Part shown: positions 7,714 to 16,171 of the stretch, in pieces
Numbering within the stretch: the first letter of the stretch is position 1
Layout of the letters: each line of letters opens with the position of its first letter
Made by a program: the position numbers and the translations under genes
From: JAUWMV01 sp964562425
Lineage (GTDB): Bacteria > UBP14 > UBA6098 > B30-G16
Length of the DNA stretch: 35,683 nt
Assembly: GCA_964562425.1 (NCBI GenBank)
Contig: CAZLTJ010000013.1
Coordinates: 1 to 35,683 of the forward strand
Direction: 5' to 3'
Notes under the pieces: generated by a model
What the model was told of the DNA's origin: nothing
The model's database searches: none
What the model saw: the letters and a program-made list of their open reading frames with translations, nothing else

Positions 7714-8655
7714 ATGAACGTTATATATAAAGTATTACCATTGTTAATTGTTCTTTTTTCATTGGGATTTTCTGGGGAACTCAGTAAAATCAAGGAATCA
7801 GACAATGCAGTATATGGTGATGGACGATGGCTTAAAGTAATAACTCCCTCAAAAAACGAAGAGATCAAAGAAAAATTGTCGATCAAACTCGACGTTTCTC
7901 CGATAGCAGATTCAGTTCTGTTTGTTTTTTTCCAATACCCTCCTGTAAAAGATACAATCGCACCATTCGAGGTTACCTATGACGTTTCATATCTATCTTC
8001 AGGCAATTATAAAACTCGAGTCTATGCATACTGGGATACAGTTGTTCTGAGATTGGAAGTGCCATTCATAGTTGTAACAGTTTACGGTGAAAAAGGAGCT
8101 TTGGTTCTCAATGGAGACACAATCCCTGAGCATAAAATAACTCGTAACTCAAAGGATCAAGTTATCGGCTTATATTTTAATGACCTTGGCTTAAGCGATC
8201 CAAAATGCCTGTTAGGTCTCGAGCATAATTGTGAAGCCCTAGAAACCTTGATTCTTGAATATAACTATTTATTAACCATAGACTTATCACCGCTAAAAAA
8301 ATGCAGGGAATTGAAATATCTGACAATTTACTCCAATCAACTAGAAGAAATTAATCTGTCTCCACTTTCGTCATGCAAAAAATTGGAATACTTGAATCTC
8401 ATGCAGAATAACATATCGGAGATAAAAATCTCTGCTTTAAAATCATGCAAAAAGCTCAGGGAAATCAACTTAGGTATGAATAATATTTCAACTTTCAAAA
8501 TTAAAGCTCTAGAAAAGCTAGATTCCCTTGAAAAAATAACGCTAATCGGGAATCCCTTAGATAAGGAAAACTGCAAGGAAATTTGTTCATTTATCCTTGA
8601 AAAACCTAAGGTTGAAATCCTGAGTCGGTGTAAATGCGAGGAAGAAACCGATTAG
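7714..8655 (+). CDS. exported Ig-like and leucine-rich-repeat protein
   Basis: A 313-residue protein with a signal peptide (about 1-20) and a beta-rich Ig-like segment (about 40-115). From about residue 165 four near-perfect 24-residue leucine-rich repeats follow. The repeat pattern is LxxLxLxxNxLxxIxLSPL followed by xxCxx, for example LKYLTIYSNQLEEINLSPL. The Cys near the end of the repeats suggests a buried Cys ladder. LRR domains usually mediate protein binding, and the partner is unknown. The C-terminus has extra cysteines (ENCKEIC, SRCKC), perhaps capping the solenoid. AAAGGAG precedes the ATG. It is convergent with the transglycosylase gene downstream. Confidence 0.8.
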   Translation: MNVIYKVLPLLIVLFSLGFSGELSKIKESDNAVYGDGRWLKVITPSKNEEIKEKLSIKLDVSPIADSVLFVFFQYPPVKDTIAPFEVTYDVSYLSSGNYKTRVYAYWDTVVLRLEVPFIVVTVYGEKGALVLNGDTIPEHKITRNSKDQVIGLYFNDLGLSDPKCLLGLEHNCEALETLILEYNYLLTIDLSPLKKCRELKYLTIYSNQLEEINLSPLSSCKKLEYLNLMQNNISEIKISALKSCKKLREINLGMNNISTFKIKALEKLDSLEKITLIGNPLDKENCKEICSFILEKPKVEILSRCKCEEETD

Positions 8656-8697
8656 AGCAATATACTCCTCAGTTCTTACTCTTTTTTATGCTTCATT

Positions 8698-9408
8698 TTA
8701 CTTAAGAGCCTTATCTGGTATTACTTTGGAAAATGTATTGTATTTGCGGTGAAGATTTTTAATACGTTTTTCTAATCTTCTCGTGGGGTCTTTTGGATTC
8801 CATTTCGTCGGTGCTGGAAGAATCGATGCCAAAGCACAGGATTGCTTAACGGTAAGCTTCGAAGCAGGAATGCCATAATGATACATTGCTGCACTCTGGA
8901 TACCATACACATGAGGTCCCCACTCGACAACGTTAAGGTATAACTCAAGTATGCGTCGTTTGGATAAATTACGTTCGATAACAATGGCTATAACTATTTC
9001 TTGTATTTTCCTTACTGGGTTTCGTGAAGGGGAAAGGAAAAGATTGCGTGCGAGTTGCATAGTTATTGTAGAACCCCCACGATAAACCTCTTTTCGCTTC
9101 CAGTTCTGTTCCATCGATAATCTGAATTCCGCCCAATCAACTCCGCAGTGGCTGAAAAATGCAACATCTTCTGAGAGTAATACTGCACGAATAAGACAAG
9201 GAGAAATCTGCTCAATTGGCACGTAAGTCGGATTGGCAATATCTGCATCGTCATTCTGAATCATCATATTGGTAACTTTAGGATTATTATGAGCATACCA
9301 TTCGATATTTCGGACCTGAAAAATTGTGTATGTAATCAATCCTACAATGAAGAGAAGGAATATTAGAATAAGCAGAATAAAAATTTTGGCTAACTTTTTG
9401 AAGAACAT
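8698..9408 (-). CDS. mtgA: monofunctional biosynthetic peptidoglycan transglycosylase
   Basis: A 236-residue GT51 enzyme that polymerises lipid II into glycan strands at the outer face of the inner membrane. One N-terminal helix (about 9-30) anchors it. The catalytic-Glu motif reads LLSEDVAFFSHCGVDW, followed by GGSTITMQLARNLFLS, RKIQEIVIAIVIER and ILELYLNVVEWG. The protein ends soon after the GT51 domain, with no transpeptidase domain, so it is the monofunctional type. It lies 36 bp downstream of the C39-like gene on the same strand and is likely co-transcribed with it. No strong ribosome binding site precedes the ATG. Confidence 0.94.
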   Translation of the reverse strand: MFFKKLAKIFILLILIFLLFIVGLITYTIFQVRNIEWYAHNNPKVTNMMIQNDDADIANPTYVPIEQISPCLIRAVLLSEDVAFFSHCGVDWAEFRLSMEQNWKRKEVYRGGSTITMQLARNLFLSPSRNPVRKIQEIVIAIVIERNLSKRRILELYLNVVEWGPHVYGIQSAAMYHYGIPASKLTVKQSCALASILPAPTKWNPKDPTRRLEKRIKNLHRKYNTFSKVIPDKALK

Positions 9409-9444
9409 TTTCGTAATAAGTGTAGCTAAGGAAAGATATTGTAA

Positions 9445-10533
9445 TTATTTTTTTCCAGTTTTTTTATCAGGTTTCGGCTTTTCGACCTTTTTTTTCTTCG
9501 GTTCTGGAATAATTTTCTCCAGAAAAACCAATGCTTTTTCTATTTCAGCTTTCGCTAGTTTCACTTTTTCTGCGGCTTGGGTTCGCTTCTTCATATCAGC
9601 TACACAGCTAAGAAATTCGTCGGCATCGTCCTTTCTGCCAACTAATTTATGCCATTTCTTCCAATTGGCATATGCATTCCCGAAACAATCTGCAGCTTCT
9701 GTTAGGTTTTCTCGCAAATCCTGCGGAATAACTCTGGAGATTTTGTAAAAATACGAATGAAGAGCGTAATTTTGAGTCCACTGGGAATATATAGGTGCAT
9801 CAAACCAAGCCAGTCGTGAACGGTCACCATTTTCATTCTCGACAAGAAAATCCACGTCAGGATTTGAAAGGTCCTTTATGTAGGCATCGTATGCTGCCAA
9901 ACCCATTGGAACTTTTTCCTTCTCGTCCATTTCGATAAAAGGCTGCCTGAAGTTCTTCACAATCATCTCAGCCAAATTTGGAACTAAATCCTTTTCAGTA
10001 ATCGATTCATTGCTCTTAATTTCAGATGGAGCGATGAGCTTTTTCGACTCAGGATTATCAGTCCATTCCCACCATTTGGCAAGCTCATCCATACCCCATG
10101 AAGAGCCATCGGGTGCAAAAGTGGGGTGATACCAATTAACCGCAAGACTACCGGGAGAAACTTCAAGTCCATAAACCAGAAGAGGATCAAACCACGAAAT
10201 CCAAACTAATCTACCGCTATCGACCATTGTTTTAATAAACTCCAAAGCCTCCGGAAGATCCTTGGGCAACGCCTGATAACGTTTTACATCACATACATCC
10301 AACGCAGAATCAACTGCAGAAAATCGGAAAACATCGTATACCCATGGTTTTTCAAGGTCGTATAAGAAAAATGATGAATAACCACTTTTAGCGAAAAAAA
10401 CAGGATAATCCTGCCTTAGTCCTATATAATACGAAGCTTTCCACGCCAAGTCTAATGGTGTGTATTCAAGCATCATTCCAGGATATTTCTGGAGTTCCTT
10501 TTCCCAACCATCCTTATAATTGCTCAGAACCAT
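9445..10533 (-). CDS. C39-like/BtrH-like protein of unknown function
   Basis: A 362-residue protein without signal peptide or membrane helix. The order of features resembles the peptidase-C39-like/butirosin-BtrH N-terminal families. There is an early helical segment, then a strand ending in GRLVWISWFDPLLVYGLE (about 107-124), where those proteins have GxPVixW..yG. A C-terminal helical part follows (GLAAYDAYIKDL, then WFDAPIYSQWTQNYALHSY). I see no obvious catalytic Cys near the N-terminus, so it may be inactive or another fold altogether. The last 20 or so residues are Lys/Pro-rich (EPKKKKVEKPKPDKKTGKK), a likely disordered basic tail. It sits just upstream of mtgA. The assignment rests on remembered family patterns and is tentative; no function is claimed. 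Confidence 0.4.
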   Translation of the reverse strand: MVLSNYKDGWEKELQKYPGMMLEYTPLDLAWKASYYIGLRQDYPVFFAKSGYSSFFLYDLEKPWVYDVFRFSAVDSALDVCDVKRYQALPKDLPEALEFIKTMVDSGRLVWISWFDPLLVYGLEVSPGSLAVNWYHPTFAPDGSSWGMDELAKWWEWTDNPESKKLIAPSEIKSNESITEKDLVPNLAEMIVKNFRQPFIEMDEKEKVPMGLAAYDAYIKDLSNPDVDFLVENENGDRSRLAWFDAPIYSQWTQNYALHSYFYKISRVIPQDLRENLTEAADCFGNAYANWKKWHKLVGRKDDADEFLSCVADMKKRTQAAEKVKLAKAEIEKALVFLEKIIPEPKKKKVEKPKPDKKTGKK

Positions 10534-10703
10534 TAGTGCAATATCTGACCTTATCCGAAATATTACAAGTGGAATTCAAATGAATGTGATTTTATATTCA
10601 CTCATTAGATGTTAATACTTGATAATATAATGTGTCGCAATGAGTTATAGTAAATTATAGGAATCTTAGCGGAAAATTCATAAAATTAAAATTCAAATGT
10701 ATA

Positions 10704-11828
10704 TTATCTATTAGTGAGATTTTTTTCAATTGCCTTAAGATAATATTGCTCGACCCGCTCTGCTAATGCATCGGTGCTCCATAGCTGTGTAACTTTTTGT
10801 CGTGCTATGCGACCCATTTCGACTCTCACTTCGTCGGATAAACATAATGCATTAATAATTTTTCCTGCCAGATCATTCGGGTTCGCAGGTTCAGCGAGAA
10901 AGCCCGTTTCATCTGTTACAATCTCCGGTAAACCACCCACATTAGAAGCAACGATAACTTTCTCACATGCCATAGACTCCAATGCAGCAACAGAGGTTGC
11001 CTCCATAAGCGACGGGATAACAATGACATCTGCACTGGAGAGCAATGCAGGCATTTTAGCGTTTGGCTGTGCGACAATAAAATGTACTCTGTCACTCAAT
11101 TGAAGCTCCTCTGCCAAGGCTTCGAGTCTGGGACGCATGGGACCGTCACCTATAAGGTATAAATGTGCATCGAATCTTTCACAGACTATCGGCAATGCCC
11201 GAACGGCAAACTCTACCCCATTTTTCTCGAAAAGCCTTCTGGGAACAACGATAATTTTTTCATTGTCCTTCACTATTATTGCAGGCTTTGTTAGTTTGAA
11301 ACGATTGATATCAACCGCATTGACCAGTGCATAAGCATCGATTTTCGGTGCGATCGACAAAGAAACATCCTTGATCTCTTCACTTGGAGTGAGAACGATG
11401 TCTGGTTTTCTAAGCAGATAACCCAGCACTTCCCGCCAGAATCGCTTTTTTGCAAGCCTAAGGAAGTGGCTCGTATGAATTGATGCAATTAACGGCTTAT
11501 TTCTGAATTTTTTTGACAATATGCATGGGACAATCGACGGAAATGTGTGAGCGTGCATTATGTCTGCATTTCGAGAAAGTTTCCACATTTTAGGTATGGC
11601 AAAAAAACTAGTTAAGACCCATCCCAAGAACTTCTTGTTGGGACAATAAACTCTTACCACTGGTACACCTTCAAATTCCTCATGTTTAGGCGTGTCTTTC
11701 ATCGAGTGCGAAGTCACAACTGTTGTGTCGTGTCCGCAACGCTGTAATGCCTGACAAAGTGTAAGGACATGCGTCTCAAGTCCACCTACTTCTGGTGGAA
11801 AGTATATGCTGTGAACCAGTATTCTCAT
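10704..11828 (-). CDS. GT4-family glycosyltransferase
   Basis: A 374-residue retaining GT-B glycosyltransferase, likely cytoplasmic or membrane-associated, using a nucleotide-sugar donor. The N-terminal domain has FPPEVGGLETHVLTL (10-24), the GT4 acceptor-loop signature, and HAHTFPS. The C-terminal donor domain has PRRLFEKNG, YLIGDGPMRPRLE, ADVIVIPSLMEATSVAALE and GGLPEIV. The EX7E motif (E-ATSVAAL-E) is intact. It belongs to the PimA-like group by appearance, though the sugar and acceptor (lipid, polysaccharide or glycan) cannot be told. It lies 91 bp after rsmB on the same strand. Confidence 0.9.
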   Translation of the reverse strand: MRILVHSIYFPPEVGGLETHVLTLCQALQRCGHDTTVVTSHSMKDTPKHEEFEGVPVVRVYCPNKKFLGWVLTSFFAIPKMWKLSRNADIMHAHTFPSIVPCILSKKFRNKPLIASIHTSHFLRLAKKRFWREVLGYLLRKPDIVLTPSEEIKDVSLSIAPKIDAYALVNAVDINRFKLTKPAIIVKDNEKIIVVPRRLFEKNGVEFAVRALPIVCERFDAHLYLIGDGPMRPRLEALAEELQLSDRVHFIVAQPNAKMPALLSSADVIVIPSLMEATSVAALESMACEKVIVASNVGGLPEIVTDETGFLAEPANPNDLAGKIINALCLSDEVRVEMGRIARQKVTQLWSTDALAERVEQYYLKAIEKNLTNR

Positions 11829-11919
11829 AAGTTTTCCGTTACATCAAATATGGAAATTTACGAATTATGTGATATATAATATTACGATATTTATTATCGA
11901 ATAGCATGGATTTATTAAT

Positions 11920-13257
11920 CTATTCTTTCACACCGACAATTGTGAAGCTTCCATCCATATTATCACGATGAGGCCATGTTCGTGCGATTAATCCATTTGC
12001 CTCGATGAATTGCTCAGGCAAATATTCATCCAATGGTTTTATTTTCAATCCAAGCTTAACAAAAACATCCCATGCACCCTGATTCTCTTCTGGCTCTGTT
12101 GTACATGTAGTGAAACAAATATGTCCACCTTGTTTAAGAAGTGCGAATGCGGATTTAATCAATTTCTTTTGTAAGGTTGCCAAGGTTATCAACATCTTCT
12201 GCGTTTTAAGCCACCTTATCTCAGGATGCCTACGAATAATGCCCAGCGAAGAGCATGGTACATCTATAATAATTTTGTCAAAGAACCCTAACCTAAATGG
12301 CAATAATGTTCCATCGCAAGCAATCATATTAGGAAACGGATGCTCCAATCTTAAAAGGTTCTCCTTTATATCTAACATTCGACGAGGATTTATATCGATT
12401 GCAAAGAAATTATTTGTTTCCCCTTTAAGCATTTCTATGATATGAGTTGTCTTGCCTCCAGGAGCTGCACCGATCTCTAAAATTCTTTCGTCTGCTTTAG
12501 GATTTATAGCATAAATTGGTATTGCGAAAGCGGCATCTTGAACTGAAACGAATCCTTCCCGTAAGAATTCGAAATCGGATGCGGAAACATCACTTTCGAG
12601 ATTAAAATATTCTGGAAATACAGAGTTGACAATCTTATATTTCTTTTCCTTACAATACTCCCGAAATATTGCCGGGGATATTTTAAGTGTATTAATTCTA
12701 TACGATTTGGGTGGATTCTCGTTGTTTGCAGCCAAGATTTTCTCACACATCTTGACACCATAGCGTGAAATCCATCGATTTACAATCCATTCGGGATGAG
12801 AGTATTGTATCATTAGCCTCTTTAAATTGTCCGTTGGCAATTCTATTTTATTCCATCGATGAGTGAACTTCCGTAATACAGCATTGATTAGCGAGAGCTC
12901 TTTAGGATGAGCATCGAGAGTTCTCATAGCTTCAACTGTCGTATCTACCGCAGCATATTGAGGAATTGAAGTTGACATTATTTGGTAAGCCCCTACTCGC
13001 AATGCCATCGAGCCATAATACGATGGAAATTTACCCGAATAGAGCAATCTCAATAATAAATAATCAAGTTTCGACAAATTCTTCAGAACGCCAAAAACTA
13101 ACTCGCTAAGTAAAGCTCTATCTACATGCTTAAGATTGCTCTTTTTTGCTATATCTCTAAGAACGAAATTGCTGTGTTTTCTATTTCGCAGAATTTTTAC
13201 AAGGGCTTCTATTGCAGCAATTCTCGTTATTTCTGGCAAATATTCACTGTTTCCCAT
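11920..13257 (-). CDS. rsmB: 16S rRNA (cytosine-967-C5)-methyltransferase RsmB
   Basis: RsmB makes m5C967 in 16S rRNA using SAM. The 445-residue protein is of normal length. Residues 1-140 form a NusB-like RNA-binding domain, with DRALLSELVFGVLKN and a SLINAVLRKF segment. The Rossmann methyltransferase domain follows, with LEIGAAPGGKTTHI (SAM loop) and DVPCSSLGIIRRHPEIRW (motif IV with the release Cys). The catalytic Cys lies in FTTCTTEPEENQ (motif VI). AAGAGGA precedes the ATG. The DUF502 gene ends 12 bp upstream, so the two are very likely co-transcribed. Confidence 0.94.
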   Translation of the reverse strand: MGNSEYLPEITRIAAIEALVKILRNRKHSNFVLRDIAKKSNLKHVDRALLSELVFGVLKNLSKLDYLLLRLLYSGKFPSYYGSMALRVGAYQIMSTSIPQYAAVDTTVEAMRTLDAHPKELSLINAVLRKFTHRWNKIELPTDNLKRLMIQYSHPEWIVNRWISRYGVKMCEKILAANNENPPKSYRINTLKISPAIFREYCKEKKYKIVNSVFPEYFNLESDVSASDFEFLREGFVSVQDAAFAIPIYAINPKADERILEIGAAPGGKTTHIIEMLKGETNNFFAIDINPRRMLDIKENLLRLEHPFPNMIACDGTLLPFRLGFFDKIIIDVPCSSLGIIRRHPEIRWLKTQKMLITLATLQKKLIKSAFALLKQGGHICFTTCTTEPEENQGAWDVFVKLGLKIKPLDEYLPEQFIEANGLIARTWPHRDNMDGSFTIVGVKE

Positions 13258-13269
13258 GCCGAAATCCTC

Positions 13270-13959
13270 TTAATCGTTGTGGAGATTAATCACTTTTTTT
13301 ATTTTAACTTTAGCAGTTTTGTGCAATGAATTTCCTTTTCCTGTCTCTACGAAGGTTTTTTTATTTATTAATTCCTCAGTTGGACTTAAAATACCTGCAG
13401 ACACAATCATTTTCATTGCTTCCTCGATTGTAATATCAAGCTCGATGAAGTCACTTTTATTAGCATAAACAAGAAATCCTGTTGTAGGATTCGGTGTCGA
13501 AGATATAAAAATTGGGTAAAGATTTTTTCCATTTATGTTTGTAGGCTTCTCATTAACCAACAGACCAATAACAAACAATCCTTTGCGAGGATACTCTACC
13601 ATAACTGGCGCATGAAAAACAAAAGTTTTTTTAATTTCAAGGAATTTGCCTAATTGTTTTATTGCAAAATAAATAGATTTAGCTACTGGCAATCGTGTAA
13701 AAATCGCATCGGTAAGACTCAAAAATTTATTTCCAAGATATGACCTTGTTAGGAATCCTAAAACACATAGTATGGCTAACAAAGCTACAAACCCTAAACC
13801 TGGAATTTTAATATCAAAAAAATACACTAATAAACCTGCAAAAATTCCATCTAAGAAACGAAAAACAATCCAGAAAACATAAATCGTAACTACAGCTGGC
13901 GCACTTATAATAATTCCTGTTAGTATATTTTTCTTTAGCCAAGCAAAAAATTTTCTCAT
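13270..13959 (-). CDS. DUF502 family inner-membrane protein
   Basis: A DUF502 protein of 229 residues; the family has no settled biochemical role. An N-terminal basic segment leads to a membrane helix with the family's GIIISAPAVVTIYVFWIVF. A second helical pair with IPGLGFVALLAILCVLGFL follows, then LPVAKSIYFAIKQL and FHAPVMVEYPRKG. The C-terminal half is soluble with PTNINGKNLYPIFISSTPNPTT shortened here to its key PTNPTTGF-like region. The ORF opens at 13977, but the ATG at 13959 (MRKFFAWLKK) has GAAGGA at good spacing, so I chose it. It heads the run DUF502-rsmB on the minus strand and is divergent from the DUF58 gene. Confidence 0.88.
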   Translation of the reverse strand: MRKFFAWLKKNILTGIIISAPAVVTIYVFWIVFRFLDGIFAGLLVYFFDIKIPGLGFVALLAILCVLGFLTRSYLGNKFLSLTDAIFTRLPVAKSIYFAIKQLGKFLEIKKTFVFHAPVMVEYPRKGLFVIGLLVNEKPTNINGKNLYPIFISSTPNPTTGFLVYANKSDFIELDITIEEAMKMIVSAGILSPTEELINKKTFVETGKGNSLHKTAKVKIKKVINLHND

Positions 13960-14123
13960 TGAATATCCTTCAAACATTTAAGTATTAATCAAAGCCTAAT
14001 TAAATATTACGCCTTTCAATCTTTGGCAACCTGTTTTTGTAGATTCATTAAACACTTTGCACACAAATACTAATTCACTTGCCTTAATAAACAAACACTC
14101 TATTATAGTTGCAGTGATTTAAA

Positions 14124-15035
14124 ATGCAAAGTAAACAAGAGCAAGATTATAGACGATTTCTTAATCCTCTTATATTAGCGAAACTGGGTAATCTCGAGAT
14201 TATAGCTAAATTAGTCGTTGAAGGTTTCCTGGTGGGGCTTCACAAAAGTCCCTATCACGGTTTCTCAGTCGAGTTTGCGGAATATAGACAATATAATCCT
14301 GGGGATCCACCTCGCACAATCGACTGGAAAGTATTCGCGAGAACTGATAAGTACTTTGTTAAGGAGTTTGAAGAGGAAACCAACCTTAGAGCATATATCC
14401 TACTCGATAAAAGTGGTTCAATGGGATTCTCCCACAATGGTCGTTTAAGGAAAATTGAATACGCTCGTTTTCTTGCTGCAGCGTTGGCATACCTTATGGT
14501 CAAGCAAAAAGATGCTGTGGGTCTTCTTACATTTGATAAGGAAGTGGATACATATATCCCAGCATCGATGACCAAAGTGCAACTCATGGAACTTCTGAAG
14601 GTGTTAGATAGAACCGATTATGCAGAAGAAACGCGGATAGATAAAACGTTTACAGCTCTTGCTGAAAAATTGAAACGTAGAGGATTAATAATTCTCATTT
14701 CCGATCTTCTAGATGATCCTAAGCATACGCTAACAGCTCTTCGACAGTTTAGACACAAAAAAAATGAAGTAATCGTTTTCCATATTCTTGATCCTTCTGA
14801 AGTAAATTTCGATTTTAAAAGAGAAGCTGAATTTATCGACCTTGAAAGTGGAAATAAACTACCTGTGCAACCATGGATGATTCGAGAAGAATATCGCAAA
14901 GAAGTTAGTAAATTTTTCAACGAATTGAAATATGGCTGTCGCGAATTAGGTGTGGATTATTGTCTTATAACAACGGACACACCGTTTGATATATCTCTTC
15001 TTGCCTACCTTCACAAAAGGGCCCGACTATATTAA
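14124..15035 (+). CDS. DUF58 (vWA-like) protein
   Basis: A 303-residue DUF58 protein, a cytoplasmic family with a von Willebrand A fold usually encoded beside a MoxR-type AAA ATPase. The family signature is clear: LVVEGFLVGLHKSPYHGFS, then AEYRQYNPGDPPRTIDWKVF, then VKEFEEETNLR. The metal-ion-dependent adhesion site is intact as DKSGSM (residues about 94-99). No MoxR ATPase is in the window, so its usual partner must lie elsewhere or be missing. There is no clear Shine-Dalgarno before the ATG. The next intact gene downstream also has a vWA domain, but it is separated by a decayed gene. Confidence 0.9.
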   Translation: MQSKQEQDYRRFLNPLILAKLGNLEIIAKLVVEGFLVGLHKSPYHGFSVEFAEYRQYNPGDPPRTIDWKVFARTDKYFVKEFEEETNLRAYILLDKSGSMGFSHNGRLRKIEYARFLAAALAYLMVKQKDAVGLLTFDKEVDTYIPASMTKVQLMELLKVLDRTDYAEETRIDKTFTALAEKLKRRGLIILISDLLDDPKHTLTALRQFRHKKNEVIVFHILDPSEVNFDFKREAEFIDLESGNKLPVQPWMIREEYRKEVSKFFNELKYGCRELGVDYCLITTDTPFDISLLAYLHKRARLY

Positions 15036-15184
15036 TCTAATAATATGATTCGGAATCCAAACAAACTACATACTCACTTTGAGTTACTTAAAGTATCTAT
15101 ATTTTATAATTTCCACTAAAAGGATATGCTGTCGTCATTTCGAATATTCTTGATTTCTTACCAGTGTAAATATTCATTTTAGTT

Positions 15185-16171
15185 ATGAAAACAAGACTTT
15201 GTATTCTTATTGCAACTTTTATTACACTTGTACTTCAAATGGGCACATCTGTCTAGTCAGAATTAAGATATGATAAAAAAATCTGCAATCTATCTGAATT
15301 AGAATTGTGACAATGGGAAAACGCTGATCGAACTTTCCTTCTGGAAACGACCGATGATTTAGTGATAAGAATCGGATTATTTCACAAACAGCAGATATGC
15401 AAACTCTGGGGCTTTAATCTTAACTCGATAATAACTTGTACTGTTGTATATATTCATCAAACCCGGATAAATCATATATAAAATCCACTTTATCTCTTAA
15501 TGGTGAAATTAATAAGTCAGAAATCACACTTTCCATTTCTTGTATCCCAAAATATGTATCTCGAGCTTATCTTGATGATGAAACAAACTATGAACAATGG
15601 TCAAGTTATCGTAAATTGAGTGGTAATTTGGAATTTATATATAGATTTACTGGAAGATATTTCGTATCTATTTATGGAGATCTTTCATATTATCGTTACA
15701 TCGATTTTTCCCCTGAATATGATTCATGGAAAAGGAATATTTCTCTCTCATTGTCTAAAGGAATGAGTCCAGAGTTTGAAATTGCGTATAGATTTCTAAT
15801 AAGCAAAGCGAGAGGTTATGATACCTCTGTCGAGAATAAACAGAGCTCAAATGAAAGCGATATATCCTATGAAAAGGACATGTTCTCTCTTGTAATTAAT
15901 AAAAAGTATTATTATTTTCGGACGTAAAATAAAAATATCTCTTAAAGGGAATTATTATTACAAAATTTATACGTCACAAAATGCATATTGGATCGATCCA
16001 TTACATCTTGGAAGAACCGATAAGTTTTATGATTTGAGCGGTTCAGCAAGGGATTTCATCGGTAAGAAAATATGGATGTAGTTAGGCGTTAAGTATAAGG
16101 ATAGAAACTCAAAAAGTGAGTATAATCCTAGTATTCCCAAACTTAGAAATTATAGAAAATTATATACATGA
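15185..16171 (+). pseudogene. decayed exported beta-barrel-like gene
   Basis: A good signal peptide (MKTRLCILIATFITLVLQMG) starts at the ATG at 15185 but meets TAG after 23 codons and TGA about 18 codons later. The coding signal then moves to another frame around 15424-15477, where an ORF runs to 15927. It returns to the first frame near 15900 and, after a TAG near 16078, ends at the TGA at 16169-16171. The joined product would be about 330 residues. It has alternating aromatic and polar strands (NLEFIYRFTGRYFVSIYGD, ISLKGNYYYKIYTS), like outer-membrane barrels. Its stop overlaps the next gene's start as ATGA, so the two were once translationally coupled. Sequencing error is possible, but five disruptions in one gene argue for decay. 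The family is not recognised. Confidence 0.75.

Noticed and set aside
15436..15927. A 163-codon ORF starting with TTG that could be a separate small gene
   Set aside because: It has no ribosome binding site, and the coding signal continues on both sides in another frame, so it is the middle piece of the pseudogene at 15185-16171.
15185..16171. Stop-codon readthrough or recoding instead of decay
   Set aside because: Both TAG and TGA occur in frame and there are also two frame changes. No other gene in the window shows in-frame stops, so recoding is not supported.
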